Below the pieces are notes generated by a model. That model worked only from the letters and a program-made list of their open reading frames with translations, was not told the origin of the DNA and ran no database searches. A DNA stretch of 64,000 bases. Origin: Symbiodinium kawagutii. Its lineage: Eukaryota; Sar; Dinophyceae; Suessiales; Symbiodiniaceae. Shown here in pieces: positions 45,601-61,000 of the stretch; the stretch's first letter is position 1; each line of letters starts with the position of its first letter. Location: the NCBI GenBank assembly GCA_009767595.1, contig VSDK01015799.1:594858-658857 (forward strand), in the 5' to 3' direction. The translations under genes and the position numbers were made by a program.

Positions 45601-48600
45601 CTGTGTAGCTTCGATTTGAAACAATGCATACAAAGAAGGATTTGCCAAAAGCAGGTTGCACTGGCTTCGGAACACGCAGCACACAAGAAGCGCTTTTTGT
45701 TGCTTTCTAGAAATTGATGTGCTTGCATGCATCCACGTCTTGACTTTCCGATTTGCCTCTCTGTCCACATACTTGCCTCTCAAAACATCACTTCATTTAT
45801 TGAACTATCAGTCTGTCTGGTGGGCGTCACGTGTATGTTTGTCCATCTGTCTACCTCTTTATCCATCCATTCGCGCCTCTCTATCTCCTCATCTATTTAT
45901 ACATCTATCCATGCATCTATCTGTCTACGTAAGCATTTATCTTTCGATGAATTCATCCGTTCGCTGATCCATGTGTTAACGTGTTAGTTCATCTAAGTCC
46001 GAGAACTAATTCTTGTTTTCTCTCGATCAGCCTATCGATGATTTCATTAATACAATCTAGGCAAGATGCCCAACCTACTTCCAGTCTATCTGTCCATCTG
46101 TCTATGAATCTAGATACCCAACTATTTATCCATTCTAGCTGATGTAATGTAGAGTCCTCCAAACTACTCTAACCTGATGCAATGTAGGCTGTTTATATAT
46201 TGCAATATACAGGCATGACCATCTAATTCGATTTCTATCTACTTCTTCATTCACGTGTCTGTCGATCAAATCCAATCTATCTTTTCCAGATTCTCTGTCT
46301 GTCTAAACGTTTGTCTATTTATCAATCTCCCTCGTTTTCTATGTGCTGATCTATCTATAATATCTCTCTATCTGGCGTGCTGCCTGTCTATCTAACGACC
46401 TGCCTTTCTATATAGAGTATCTGTTTGTCTCTGAATGTGCGAGCTTGATCTGATCACCTGAAAATTGAATGGTCCTGTTGTGGATGCGACATACTACCGC
46501 AGACGTCAAAGCATGAATTCAAAAAACTCCACATGTCTCTATTTCAAATAGGTTTTGCTGTGCCTTCGTGTTTACTATCAGGTAGAGATTTGGCAACATC
46601 AAAAGGGTTCTACAGCTGTTGAGGGTCCCAAGGCTTGTTTGCAAAGAACAAGCTCAATGACCCTATCTCCAGGGAAAGCACTGCTACATGCAAAGGTAAC
46701 TTGAAAACGTGTGTCTGCAAATTCCTTTGTCGAGAAAACTACACTCTGCACCAAATGGATGTTTCTCAAACTTGGGGACCCCCCAAATCATCCAATATCA
46801 ACCATCTATAGTATAAACAATCCATTTTGGGGGTTCCCTATTTTGAGAAACCCCCAGATTAGAAATACAATATATTGCCACCGAGCGTGACGTCACAGAC
46901 TTCAGAGAAAAAACAAAACAGCTTGATGTTGCGAAACATTGCAGGGATCCAGTCACCAAATCTCTCTGCAGAACGTATCGCTCCGCTCGTGTTTGTTGTT
47001 GTGTTGATTTGTCTGTTTGCAGCGTTCTTCGTACTGTTACGAGTCATTGGTATCTCGCGTCTGTGCTTATTCAAATTCTAAAAGGAAATGATCCACATCT
47101 CATTTGTGTTTTGTCCTGGTCATAGCTGTGATTGTGGGGTCTTTGGGTTCAAGCTCTGCATGTGGCCCCAGCTTCTTGAGGTGGTGAGCAGCGGCCGTGC
47201 TTGCCTTGTTGGTTGGACTTTTGGTCGGACTCTTGCTGGCGTGCTCCTGTGGGGTCTGGCTTCTGCAGCCCATCGTTTTCATTATGCATGTGCGCGCACT
47301 CTCGCTGCATTATCGTTCATGGAATTCTTCCGTCTTTCTTGTATGCACTTTCATTTTTTCATCTATTGTGATGTGCTTTGGTTTTGGTTCGGTCATTTTC
47401 TGCTGTTTTGCTGTCGTTCGGCTGCCTCTGAAAACAAGCAGGANNNNNNNNNNNNNNNNNNNNNNNNNAGGAATGTTTTATGCAGAAATGTCAAAATCCT
47501 CGCAACTCCTGGAGCCCAAAAAATGTTCGCCACCCAGGGAAGCAGTTTCTAAACCAAGGTGCCCCAACGACCAGAATCCATAGAACGGTGACGAGCTCAG
47601 GCTTGCAGGTCTTGCAGCTCGTTCCATCCCAGGCTTCTCCGGAACCGCACCTTGCAGGGTAAATTTTCTCGAGGCGAAAACCAAGCATAATCAACGCCAA
47701 AAAGACTCAAAGTGCATGTATATTGCATATTACCTTCATAAACTCCACTAGTTGGCCTCAATGTTCCCGTGCTTGTGAGCCTGACTATCGGCCTAGTTGT
47801 CCCACTGGTTAGTCTACATATCATCCAGGTATGCTGCAGTAATGTCGTTCTGGCTGGCGTCTTAATCACGTTTCAAACACCAGCGATGGGGACCACATTT
47901 CAGAGACGCTATAAGAATTGGGCTGAACGCATACTTGCTGATCAAGTTGGAAGATTTGAGTCCAGGATGGAGCCGGTGTGTATCTTTGAGAACACGAACA
48001 TCAATTCAAAGCTGATTTTGGATTCCATCTCTGTAAAATGGATTCGTGATTGGTTCAGGCATGACCTCGAATGAGCAAGCATAACAAAATCAAAGAAGCG
48101 TATTGCAGGCTGCGAATCTGTTGCCAGGAATCAGTATGATCGCCTGCTCGAGTCATTTTCAAATACTTCTGGCTAAAGCTAAATTTTGCATTGATTTTTT
48201 GTGTTCAAAATTCCTTCAGTAAAACTGACCTTCATTGCTGCATTACACTCATTGCTTGTCATTGCCGTAGAAGTTTGGATATTCTCTGGGCCAAGCCAAT
48301 CTGGTTGGTGGTTTCAACCCCTATGAAAAATATTAGTCAACCAACCATCTGGGAATCATTACTAGGGAAAACAAGAAATGATTGAAACCACCAACCAGCA
48401 ATGATACCTTTTGCCCATTAAAATCTTTGAAGCTTCGCTCATCCCTTCAGCACCTGGTGCACAGTCGACCTTGCAAACCACCAGCACAACTGGCAACCGT
48501 TCCACCGGGACCTCAGAAGTACCGAAGGACACAGGTTCAGATCTCAAGATTGAGAAAAAATGTTCCATTGATTCTTTGTGCTGAAATATTTATGGGTAAC

Positions 48601-51600
48601 AGCCGCGAAATAGTTTGAACATTTTTCTTCAAACTATTCAATAGTTTATTTTCCCGGAAACTATCATACTTTGATCTCAAGTTATTTAGTGAATAGTGTC
48701 CGGAAAAAGAAACTCCAGCGCTATCACCAACAGTATGACAGTTTGTCTGCGGAGCCTGTGTGAAACATTTCTTTTGGGATTTATTGAATATTACGATTTA
48801 TTGACGGTCGACTTGACCTGCCAAAATGATATGTTGTGGTCATTTGAGAATACCCATCCTCCGGAAAAAGAGGCGGTCTTCTCACATTGCCAGTGTCTCG
48901 ACATTGAACATGATCCATCTGCTACCGTTCTTCCATGTAGCAGCTGTCATTCCCACCAAACTGAAACATCTTTCTCATTGAGCGAAATCTACATGATGCG
49001 CCGGAACCCTTCGGGACCGGACGTGGATGCTGCCCCCGAACCCGGCGTGGTTCATCTAAATAGGCCGGCCAATTGCAAGTAAAAACATGCTGCCAATCAA
49101 AACAAGGTACAATGAGAAGCAGGTGTGCACTTGAAGACGTCAACCCTGCCCGCTTCAATGTGAGCAACATATCCTGGCTTCACTTTTGTGATGAAATCGG
49201 GCCCAAGCATGGAGCTTCCTGACAAGGCGAAGTGCCGAGGGTCTCAACGTAGTCAACATATGGGCTCGTGTCGAAATGTTTGTTCCTGAAAACGGTCGTA
49301 ATACCGTAGTTACATGGGGCTCCGCCTTGTGGCGCAATTGTCGGGGCACCACATCTAAACATAACAATGAACCACACTTTCTTCAGATTTCGACAACTGT
49401 ATCTAGCGCGGACCTGTTTTATTCTGAGCTGCTAGAGCTAATGTCTGTCTGCTGTGGCAGAAAAGGAAAACAAAGGTCTGGTGAGGCAGGGTCTTGGTCT
49501 GCGGGTTTTTTCTAGCGCGGATCTAGCGCGGATCTAGCGCCAGAGGAACGTTTTCACTGGTCTGCAACTTTGGGGAAATTGTGGAGATCATGGATTGCGA
49601 AAGTCGGCCAAGGCATCGAGATGAACGACAAGTATCTGGTATAGACATGTTGTCTTTACCAATGAGCTTGAGACTAAGAAGGAAAAAGGCTATGGAGAAG
49701 AATCGCAATTGAAAAGGATGCAAACAAATACATGATTCAAAAAAAACTAGCGCCAAACAAGCGCGAAACTAGCGCTGACATGGGGGAAAGCAAAATCACT
49801 GCATATATACATGACTCCGCCTTGTGGCGAAAATAAAAAACAACATCAACAATTCTAATATGGTCATCGGAGACTAAAAACCTATCAAGCATTTTTGACC
49901 GGATGCCATATGTCTTTCTGGGGGGAGCAAGCAGGCTCATTTATGGGCCAATAAATGAGCAACCTCCTCTCTGTTCCAAAAAAGCCCTACTTGGCTCCAA
50001 ATGAACCCCACACAGCGCAGCATGCAGAATGACATACATGGAACTGCCATATGTTTCCCTGGCTGAACCAGTGAGCGCGTTGAAAGAATCGAGCCCGTGA
50101 CCATCACAAGGCACTCCCAAATGGTCCCAATTTTGTCCCATACCAAGGTAATGCAAATATCATGGAGTGGGCCGACTTGGCTATATATCTTGCTGAAGCA
50201 AGAACAAGACTTCAGTAAGTGCTGGCTTTTGTGAGGCCTTTGGCCTGCTATTTGATCCCCTACGTGGATGACTTTTTAGCAAACTGTGATATGGCTCATG
50301 ATTTCTACTGTATTGGGATGGTTGTCAAGCCCTTCCTCTAGCGATTGCACCCAGCTTATCGAAATAGACAGACAATAGAACCATTCACAGATGTGCCACG
50401 AAAATGTTGTTGAGGAATAAGAAATGCAGATTGAGCCGTGCCTAAAAAAGTGCGTTGGGAAGCTGCACTGTGTCTGGAAATTCCATGGTGGCTCGACTTG
50501 TGCCACCCCTGGCATCAACAGAATGCCCTGCTGCCGCCGCTGCCGCCGCTGCCTTGGGTTAAGCTTTCAATGCTGGCGCCGAGAGGGCACGTCAGCCCCT
50601 CACCACAAAGCTCACAGTCTGCAACGGAAACTTCACCAGCGACGTTGCTGTCATCGCTTTCCGCCACTGCATTGCGCAAGATGGTTCCGGCATTGCAAGC
50701 ACATTCGCTCCGCGCAATGCTGCCAAGCCCGGCGGTGGTTGTACCACCCGGGCACAACTTGCAACTCGACTGTCCCGTTGTGTCCTCACAAGTGCCGGGG
50801 ACCCGGCTGGTCAATTCGCAGGTTTGTCGGAGTTGCTATGGATCCTAAGAAATGTCAAGAAAATTCATGAAGGCATGTGTTTGGGTCCGCTGAAGATCGT
50901 GGCTACTGGGGGCGTAAAAATATGACCTTAGCCTCTTGCGAAGAGCACGTCAAAACACGTGAATGGGGCAGGAACAAGCTCCCACCTTAGCAGTGGAGTT
51001 CAAGGATGGCTATCATACCACAGTACATAAAACATGGAAACCCAAATTGGCAGGGTAGTATCAAATGCTTTTTCCACTTTTTGAATGATGCAAATGAAAA
51101 ATCTTATGTGAGCAGTGTCAAGCACCTACAGGAAAATGACCTACAATCATCAAAGTCCCAAGAGTGGCATATAAGATCAAACATGTCAAATAAGCTATTT
51201 CCCGGTTCCAGTGGCTTGTCCAGGGATCACTGTTCCTTGGCGAGCCATGGCATAACCATTGCATAACCAGCCTGCAAACCGGTTGGTTGGCACCCTGACA
51301 CGCAGCACACCCGTCCTGGTAAGCTCCTCGGTCGCAGCGCAAACAGCTCTGACTGCCTTCCAGGCCTCAAGCCGATGCGCGTCGAGTGGCCAGGGCCAGG
51401 GCAGGTCTCTGCAAGAGGAAGGTGTGAAGGGAAGCCAAGCACAAAAACAATAAGAATCACAAGGCAACACATGCGTGGCCACATTTTCTAGGAGACAAGC
51501 TGCAATGCTTAGTATCTTATTTTTGAACATTGCAAGTCATGTTTGTTACTCACGGTGAATTCAGCAGTTGTCGCCTCGCACTGGTGTTTCAAGCTTCTAG

Positions 51601-52050
51601 CTTGCGAAAGACTAGACTCTCACTTTTGAAGACAAGGTGTAACCTACAAAACGATCTTTTTCGACACTGCCCACCTTGATAATGGCCTGCAGGACATGGA
51701 TCACAAGACTGTGCTGCGCCCAACGCTTGGGATTGGCCCGGTGGACAAGGTTGGCACACGTAGCTGGAACCTCGCTCGTCTTTCCAAAAGTCCTTGGCAG
51801 GTCGCGTTCGGGCTCCGAAATCATGTTCTGATAACTTTGAAGACAGCTAACACCTTCCTGAAGCCTGAAATGCTTCTGCGCAGTGTTTGGCCGGTTAGGT
51901 TTTGACAATTCTTCTTTGCATGATTTCTTGAGTAAGGGAATTCAAAAGGAATGATGTGAGGCAAAAACAATATTCACCATGGATCAAACATATATAAGAA
52001 TCAAAACAAGAACATCCACAAAAAGTGTCACGGTGGTCGTTGTTGATGTT

Positions 52051-52093
<43 letters not shown>

Positions 52094-55000
52094 TTGTTGT
52101 GGTTGTTGTTGTTGTTGTTGTTGTTGTGGTTGTGGTTGTTGTTGTTCTTGTTGTTGTTCATGTTGTCGTTGTAGTTGTTGCTGTTGTTGGTGTTGATGTT
52201 GTCGTTGTCGTTGTCGTTGTTGTTGTTGTTGCTGTTGTTGATGCTGTTGTTGATGTTGTTGTTGTTGTTGTTCTTGTTGTTGTTGCTGTTGTTGTTGCTA
52301 TTGTTGTTGTTATTGGTGGTGGCGGTGATGATGCTGGTGGTGGTGGCGCTGTTGTTGTTGTTGATGATGATGTTGTTGTTGATGATGATGTTGTTGTTGA
52401 TGATGATGTTGTTGTTGTCGTTCTTCTTGTTGTAGTTGCTATTGTTGGTGTGGGTTCTTCCGTTTTGCTTGTCTCGTTGTCTCTTCTTGAACCTCCTTCC
52501 TTCTTTCCTTTCCTTTACTTGCTTGTCTTTCCTTCCTTCCTTTCTTGCATTCTTTCTTCCTCTCTCCTCCTGTCATGCCCTCCCTTCATTTCTTTCTTGC
52601 TTGCGTCCTTTCTTACGTCTTTTGATAAGACTCCGCTCGCTTTCTTGAATCTTCTGGGTCCTAACCGTACTTTTTCCCTCTTACTGTAGTAGAGAAGGAC
52701 CCTGTGTAGATCTCTGGTGTTCTCGTGGGCGCGCGGTTCCTTCGCTGACCCTTACTTCAAAAACGTGTCTCCATCTTCCGTGCTGTCTCCCTGCATACCA
52801 TGTTGATTTTTAATCAAAATGCATTTTTGATCATTCTTGCGTAGCTGTCACAGACGGTCGGTACACTTTTCTTTTCTTGTCTGAAAATATATACCCGCCT
52901 GTTTCTTTGTCAACTCTTAAAAATGCCACATCACCTGCAACAGTTGACACAACGCTTTCTGCACCCTGAAACAATTCTACAGTCCCTGAGATCCCAAGAC
53001 TCCCTTGGTTGCCAAGAGAGTTTCCCCTCCAAGACGTGCATTCACAACGAGCACAAATTGTACAACAGGCTGCACTTCCCTGCAATCTGCAGCTTGGCTT
53101 CTGAGAAACGACCAGAAGGGCAGGCTCGACATACGATTTGCGCGGCGGACGCGCTGCGATTGCGAATCTCAAAGCCTTCGTCGATCGCTTTGTCGTACAT
53201 CCCGAATCCCGCTACACACTTGCTACTGTCCGGCAGCCTCGGCTCAACAGGAAGCAGATACCCCCAAGAATACTCCTTGCTTCCTTGTTTCCTTGCTTCC
53301 TTATTGGATCACAGATAAAAAGAAGATGCAAATCTGGACTACATGGCCCCAGCATGTGCCAGCAATGCTCCGGGCACGAAATCGGAATATGCCTTGATGA
53401 CAGCCCCACTTAACCGCCATACCAGTGACGTCCAGTGGCAATGCCTGACAGTCTGGCCACGGTCAATTTGGAAAGCCCGACGGCAAACTAGAAGCTGAGA
53501 GATCGTTGTGTTTGTGGTCAGCCACTGCGAGAATGGTGGCATGCTGCCTACCCACGAACCCACTCAGCCCTTTCATCCCCCACTTTTTCGATGGCGCCAT
53601 GCGACCACGGTCTCCACCGCTCGGGATATGTTTGCATCCACTGGCAGACCGCCTCCTTGGCAGTGGAGTTCATGGCGTCGAGCAGAATGCTATTCACGTC
53701 CTGCGCCAAGAAAAGTTGGACATGGCCAACACACAACGAATCTAGCCAATTGGAACTCATGTTCGAACCTATTAACATTATCTAAGCACGTAAAGACACC
53801 CCACTCTGGCAGCCAATTGCAAACTTGAAACAAATCCGCCAAAGTTGACAACCAAACAGGTCAACCATTGTATCTGGTTTCGAGATGCTCATTGGAGGTA
53901 CAGCGTGAACAGGCTACCCTCATTGGCCCCACTGGTTGGGTTGCGGTCCTTGATGCCAATATTGAGCGAAGTCATAAACGCAACGACAAGCGGTGCCAGA
54001 TATGACAAGTCCTGACAGCGACCCCAGGGGGCCAAGTCCAAGTTCCTTTGCTGTACTTGGACATTCGCAAGTTTACTCATTTCCACTGTGGAACCAATAA
54101 AATGTTACAATAAAAGATGGGCACGGAATCCTCCACGTTGGTTACAGAATGTGACCCCATCTGCTGATGATTGCCACGGAAGCGTGGCGTGACTGCTATT
54201 CGATTCGCAGGGACTCGCGGTTTTTTTCTTTGCACGAAGGGCTTCCCCACTGCAACCAAACTATTTCTCATCACTGCACTGTCAAGGATGCCGGTCATAA
54301 ACTACAAATATTGCTCATTTGCACAAATTCCAAAAACCCCTCTTTTGCGCACATATGCCAGGGCGGCCCCAGCGGAACTGACCTCTACCTTGCTCGACAA
54401 AAACCTCAAAATACAACAGGAATGGGTCCAACTGCTTCGTATTAGTGCTCAACAGTCGAACACTGGAGAACCCTGACCAAATAGTCGCCTTTGGGACTCG
54501 CTTGCTGTCCCTCTCATCAAACGCCTCAACCATGGATGCAAACCAATCACACCAGGGTGTCAATGGAAACTGCGCACCAAGCTTGTAGGTCCCCTGAGCG
54601 GATTTGTTCCGAGGATTGGTTCATGGCTTACCAGTTCATGAGCTTAACCCAACCGATTATAAGTTAGAACATCTGGTAACCAGCTGATACAATAATAGTT
54701 TGCCTCTGTTTGTACCCCGTTGCCAGTTCACTCTACCTACACAAAAACATGAGTTCACTCCGCAAACCACAACAAGATCGTGCTGTGAATCAGATTGAAG
54801 GCTTTCATGTGGATGCCCCTTATTGAAAATGTTTTGGCAGGACTTCTAAAACACACCTCGATTTGTTGCCCTTTCTCAAAGATTTGCGCCCTCTGCAATG
54901 ATCACCCACCAATGTTCCGCCGGCGTCCTTGCTCACATGTTTGTCAATGGGTATCTTTTCAGTTCCTGAAGTAAAGTCCCCTGCTTGCCAGGCCAATGCA

Positions 55001-58000
55001 TCATGTTCTGGAAAGAGCACTTGCACGGGACTCATCCTAGAAGGGCAACGGCTATGATTGCCTGACAGTGTAAAGCTGTGCAATTGAAAAAACAACAAAC
55101 TACAAACACAGAAAAAATAGAGAGATAGATAGGCACATAGATAGGTAACTAAGAAAGATAGATGGGTAGATAAATACGCAGATAGATAGACAGGATCGAT
55201 ACAGAGAGAAGGAGAGAGATAGATAGATAGGTAGATGGATAGATAGGTAGATAGGTAGATAGGTAGATAGGTAGATAGGTAGATGGGTAGATAGGTGGAT
55301 AGGTAGATAGCTAGATAGGTACAGTAGATAGGTAGATAGGTAGATAGGCAGATAGATAGGCAGATGGAAAGGTAGATAGATAATGAGATAGATTTGCATA
55401 AACATGTGTATATATATATATATATGTTAAAATATTCATGAACCAACTACGTGGAGGTGCAGGCACCCCAAAATGCATTGCATGTTTAAGAAAGCAGTTG
55501 TATGATTCTCATGAAACAACATTTTTTTGTGAGAATTTCAAAGTTCAAACATGGCAATGCATTGCACATTGGGAAATCTTGAAGGTTTCCAAGTGTCCTC
55601 AAGAAAGTGGTATCAGGGACCCACCAATAGAAGAGACCTTTCAGCTGCTGCGGCAATGACGTGTAGTCATTCCACGACGCAGCAACTGCCATAGCCATCG
55701 CCATGTTGAAAGCAGTGGCCTAGCGTCTCTTGACCGGAGGAGTCACAGAGCCCATACCAAAATGAAGCCGCAGTAGATGGCCATGTGGCGACATCACAGA
55801 ACGAATCCATCGACATGCCAAAACGAACCCGAAAATGTGATGAGCTCCGGCAATGTTGGGTCATGTCATTGTGCTGTGCAGTCGGTGCACTAATCGGAAA
55901 ATGACTTTTTCACAGGATATGGCTACTAGTTCCAAGTCTTCGCTATCTCTGTATGCAGTCACGTCTAGTGCGCTCCTCGCACAAATTGCGTTTGGCAAAA
56001 ACTACCCGCCAGATGTTTTTCCTCGCGTGTGTTTTCGTGTTTTCTTATTGGACGTTTCTGTGGCATTTGGGGTGTTCTTGCAATGTCTCTCGGATGAAAG
56101 ATCATCGAAATCCTACGAATTCCATTGGTGACTTTTTGCGTAGTCAATTTGTGTGGTATTTGCAAGGTTTGGTAAACTTGACGTTAGAAACAGGATCTCC
56201 ACAGAACACCTAGGCCAGTTTTTGACTCCATTTGCGTTTCGCTACAGACAGAAGCAAAAAGATCGGTGTCATGTCTCATAACCATCATAGAAGCAAATCT
56301 GCATACATGTTCCAGTGCAGCAACTCCCAGTGTAAAATCAAACCCATGTTCAAATATTAGTATGCCCTTCAACCCATCCAAATACAATGGTGCTGCATCA
56401 TCCATGAACTCAAGAAAAACGAGAACGCGCGTGCACGAATGGCTGACAAACTCAAGCTGCGAGCTAAGTTCAACCAACGGTATCGAGAATTTTCCAAGTC
56501 AATCAGCATGCCATAGAGTTTGCCATCGTGTTGCTGCACCGGGCTAGAGCTAGACTAGCATGTGGATTGGGACTTTACTTTTGGGGCCCAGCTCTCACAA
56601 GAATGATTTGTCATGTAAGAAATGCAGAACTTCATTCAGTCCCAGATTTCAACACTGGCCACATCTCGCGTACCGCCTTCTGCATGTGCTCTTGCAAGGC
56701 CCACCCAGTTTTCGCGGTCAACCAAAGGAAGCAGCCTTAGCTGAAACAGGTGGACCCCCTCCAGCAAGGGCCAGGCCCGTCTTCTTTGCCTTCACACTGA
56801 ATGCAAACGAAAAGCGCGACTCGTCTTTGCGGCATTGCGGCGAGAACCAAAAATGCAAGTGCCAGCACTTTCCCACCAGCTTTTGGCCTGCACTCGTGAG
56901 ACTGGAATAGACTACTTGAAAATCAAATGACTTTAAAGCTCGAGAAAGGCGCAGCAAAACAGGGAATGACAATCCATTTTGAGGAAAAGTCAAGCCTTCA
57001 AGAAATCTTAGTAAGACCATTTATCCAGGCAGGAAGAGACAAAGTATTTCCAGGTCAGCTTTGCAGTAGCTGTGTCATCTTGGTCATTGACCGCGTAGAT
57101 GATGAGCAATCAAAAACCATCTAACTTGGAGCTGTTACAAACAAACCTGACACAGCTCGGGAGGTAAACCTGTCATCCAACTTGACTCGCTCTGACCCAA
57201 AGGGACGAAATCTTGTGAATCACAGCATGGAGTGCACTTGTTGTGTTCCTTTCGTTTCAGATCTGCTTGGTCCTTCGAGCACAAGACCATCATCATCTGC
57301 TGTTGCAGCCAAATAAGTAGCCATTTGTTGATCGTCGTGGAGATGAGTCTCATTGCAGGTAAAGAGGCGGGAGGTGTTGACCTAAGCACGGGCAACGTTC
57401 AGTCCCACAACCCAAACGCATCCTGCGTGAGACCTTTCTTCCTCAGCAATAAAACCAAGTCAGTCACGAAGCAGGCAAAAGTTCTACTTCAAACATCTTC
57501 AAAGGATACCCCGCCAGTTTGCGGCCAGTTGAAGCTTTTCGTTGAACTCTGCCATAGTCAGGAACACAAACTGCAAAGCTGTTTCATGCCTGTCCCCATC
57601 TATATAATATTGCCATCACGTCGTCCCTCACTGTTTACAAATGTTGGCACCCTTCACCAGTGGAGTGAGTTGAAACTGGTGCGGTTTGCAGCCTCCAAGA
57701 CTTGCTAACGCAGCTTAAAAATGCCATGGTATGCCATGGTGAGCTGTTGCAAAGAATCGCTGGACTACAACAGTGAGAAGAAAAACACCACTCACCACAG
57801 CCTGGCCTTGGACTTGAAACAAAAGCTAGCGCAACCAATCACTTCGAAAGATTGACTTCATAAACAAAAGAATTCTTTAACCCTTGCTGGCATCTGAAGT
57901 ACCCATGGCTTCCAATAACGAATTGGGAACAAAGAGTTCATCCCTTCCTGCTCAAGCCGCTGAAGCAAAGTTTGCAAAATATTTGCTTGGATCGTTCCAG

Positions 58001-61000
58001 CGGACATCATGTTCCTCAGGTTTCCAAGGTTGCAAGGCCAGGGCTCCAATGAGAAAGCGTGAAGCTCAATGTTTCGACGCCCTTTGAGACCGCTGGAGGG
58101 TTGGTGCCAAGTTATCAGCTACCAAAGATCGCAAATGCTTGGGTCTTGGGTCGGTTTGTTAATGTTGTATACAAAAATAATATATAATACTCTCCTTGTT
58201 CAAATGCCCAGCTTATGAGGGTTTAGGTTTTACCCAAACGTGCAGCAAAATGCGAATAGCCTTTGACACAAGGTCGTCTGCTGATAGCAGCATGCTGAAA
58301 GCCTTCACTTTGAGACGTTCTCAAGGGTTCTTCCCCAAACTTTCACAAATGCTCTAGTCCGAAGCTGTTCTGGCAATACAATTTGCCTGAGATTCCAGCA
58401 GCGACTGAAAGCACAGGCTGTCCAAAAACCGAAACGTTCAAGTTTTCAAGGAGTGCCCTACTGTCTGCCCAAGTAGTTTGTATGAGCCTCTTGTATTGCA
58501 AATATGCCTGTGTCGCAAAATGCTGTGAAGCAGTCCCAGAGGTTGAAATGTTTCCGAACTGCACAGTACAGACCTGTTCTAAAAGAGTGCAGCACTTGTG
58601 ACGAGCATCCCGGTAGAAGTCCAAAGACAAACCTTCCGCATTGAACGCTTCTTCCTCCAATGGGAAGGACTCGCTACATGATAGCATCACTGCAATGCTT
58701 ACACTTGTCGCTTTCCTTTGACCACAGTCATCATCACCCCAATCATCGTCGTACTTTAAACTTGAGCAATCATCTTTTTTTCATTGTTGTAATTGTTGGT
58801 GCCGGATCATCATTAAGAGCAGCATCATCATTGTTGTCCTGCTCGTAATCAACAGCGGCAGCATAATCCACATGCATTTCATCACCACTAGTGTCATCTG
58901 CAAGTCCTCAAACTCCAGGACGCAGTTAACCAACCCCCAACCATCGAAGCCGATTCCTTCGCTACTCCAAGTGATTTTTGTTGGCCAACCGACCGACAAA
59001 TTGACTAATCAGCCGACCACCCCGACCTGAATGAATGATGGAACAAAGGTTCCAGCGCTTCCATCGTAGCCAGCAGACCCCAAGTTCCTAACTGCGATGG
59101 GGTGGCTTTGAGAATCGGCTGGTCGATCAACTAAGTACCACAAAAAACAAGGACTGCAGTTGTGACAGCCCTGCCGTTGCCGGTTGCCTGGTTCTGTCTC
59201 CTTGAAATACGGCCTGCTTCAGTGCTCCAACACTTGGTGATGGGCTTGACTTCCCAAGAGCCGACCTCGACAGTAACTTGGAATCCCGCTAGCACCATGC
59301 GCCTTCTCTCCATCCCCAGCTCCCGATGAACCCAAGGCCATCCCGTCGAAGTGTGAAAAAGGCTCTGAGGAGCTAAGGCCGGATAATCATCTTGGATCTT
59401 TTGCCAGAGAAGGGGATATCCTGCAATCATGGAATGCTTGCAACCGTTGACCCGGTCACAAAGTCCGCTGAAGCATTTAAGGCTTCAAATGGTATCCAAT
59501 GTACTATACACACCTTTCTACAGACATGTGTCAAAGGATGAGGAAATCAGAAATTTCAAGACAAAGCCACGCAAACATGTTACACACGATAAAAGTATGT
59601 ACAGGCCTATGTGAGTATGTATGCACTTATGATTCGATACACAGATCCATTGCATGTCTACTTTTTGATTCATGCAGAGATACATGTTTACAAGTATACT
59701 CTGTACATAGATGTGTACACAAATCATTGAATGCAATTGAATTACAATACGTGACATTGCATTGCAGTGGACTACATGCCACACCTTGTCATTACATTAC
59801 ATACCAAGCCCACATGGATACATGACATTACGGTACATACATACGTACATGTTTGTATGAGTTGCTTTGCTCATCAAACGTGCAATTTTCAAAGCATTCC
59901 TCATACCAAGTTAGTTACAGCGCAAAAACAACTTCATTATCTGAAAAAAATGTCATATAACTTGGAAATGAAGTTGTTTTGCAAACAAATTATCTGAGAA
60001 ATCTGTGAAAAAACAATCTTCACGTGAAATTCATTGTTTCTTCATAGATTTTTGTTGTTGGGGGTGAAACCGTGAGGCCACAGAGGTCAAGCGTAACCAG
60101 GTTCTTCAAAGGCACGGTGCATGTCGTACACATATAAAGTTATATATGTATATATATATATATCCCTGCGGGTATATATATATATATACATTTTTAAACA
60201 TATATATATATATACATAGATATACATGTGCAAACTCCGATGGATGCATACGGTACATATTTGCATATCTAGACAACTGCAACTATACACAAATAACGTA
60301 CTTGTGTATGTATCTGTTCTGAATGTGTGTGTGTGTGTGTGCGTGTGCCCATGTGTTCACGGAATCGCTAGAACATGATTTGCAAAGAGTAAACAAGATG
60401 CAGCATACCAACCCGAATCCGGACGTGTTTGTTCATTCTTGCATTCGTAAGAGATACTTAGAGCGACACTTTTACTTTTCGAGAGACACTCTTGCGACAC
60501 TCCTGAGCCAAAAGAGACCTTCTTGCATGACACTTTTGCAAAACACTTTGTGAGCCACTCTTGGCGTGGGACTTTTGGTGTGGTCGTGCAAAACTCTCAT
60601 CAGACACTGTCGTAAGCCATCTTGCAAGGCAGGCACTTTTGATATGGCACTCGTGAGATGGCACGCCTGATATGTCCCTCTAGCAAGACACTCTCGGTAT
60701 GCTCCCCTTGGTATCAGATTCTTGGCGTGAAAGTCTTCGGTTGACATTCTTGCAAACTCTTCCGAGAAACTCGCGCAAAACGCTCACTCTTCGTAAAACG
60801 ATCTTGGTATGACGCTCTTGGAAGCCACTTGGACAGAGACAGTCTTGGCATAGCGCTCTTTGAAGGCGCATTTGTAAGAGACAAACTTGATGCGACACTC
60901 TTGTACCAGCACACTCCTAGCCAAGCAAAATTACCCCGTACAACTAGCCACAAACAAATTAGCCTCTATCCATGCGCAACAAATGTTTCAGCCACGCACC

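Noticed and set aside
51979-52689. A 236-codon plus-strand frame, mostly Val, then Leu/Phe/Ser
   Set aside because: It is the translation of the GTT/GTC array and the following CT-rich tract; the composition has no protein logic.
54820-55446. A 208-codon minus-strand frame rich in Leu-Ser-Ile-Tyr
   Set aside because: Most of it is the GATA array. Only its end (SPVQVLFPEHD...) is a real exon, listed separately.
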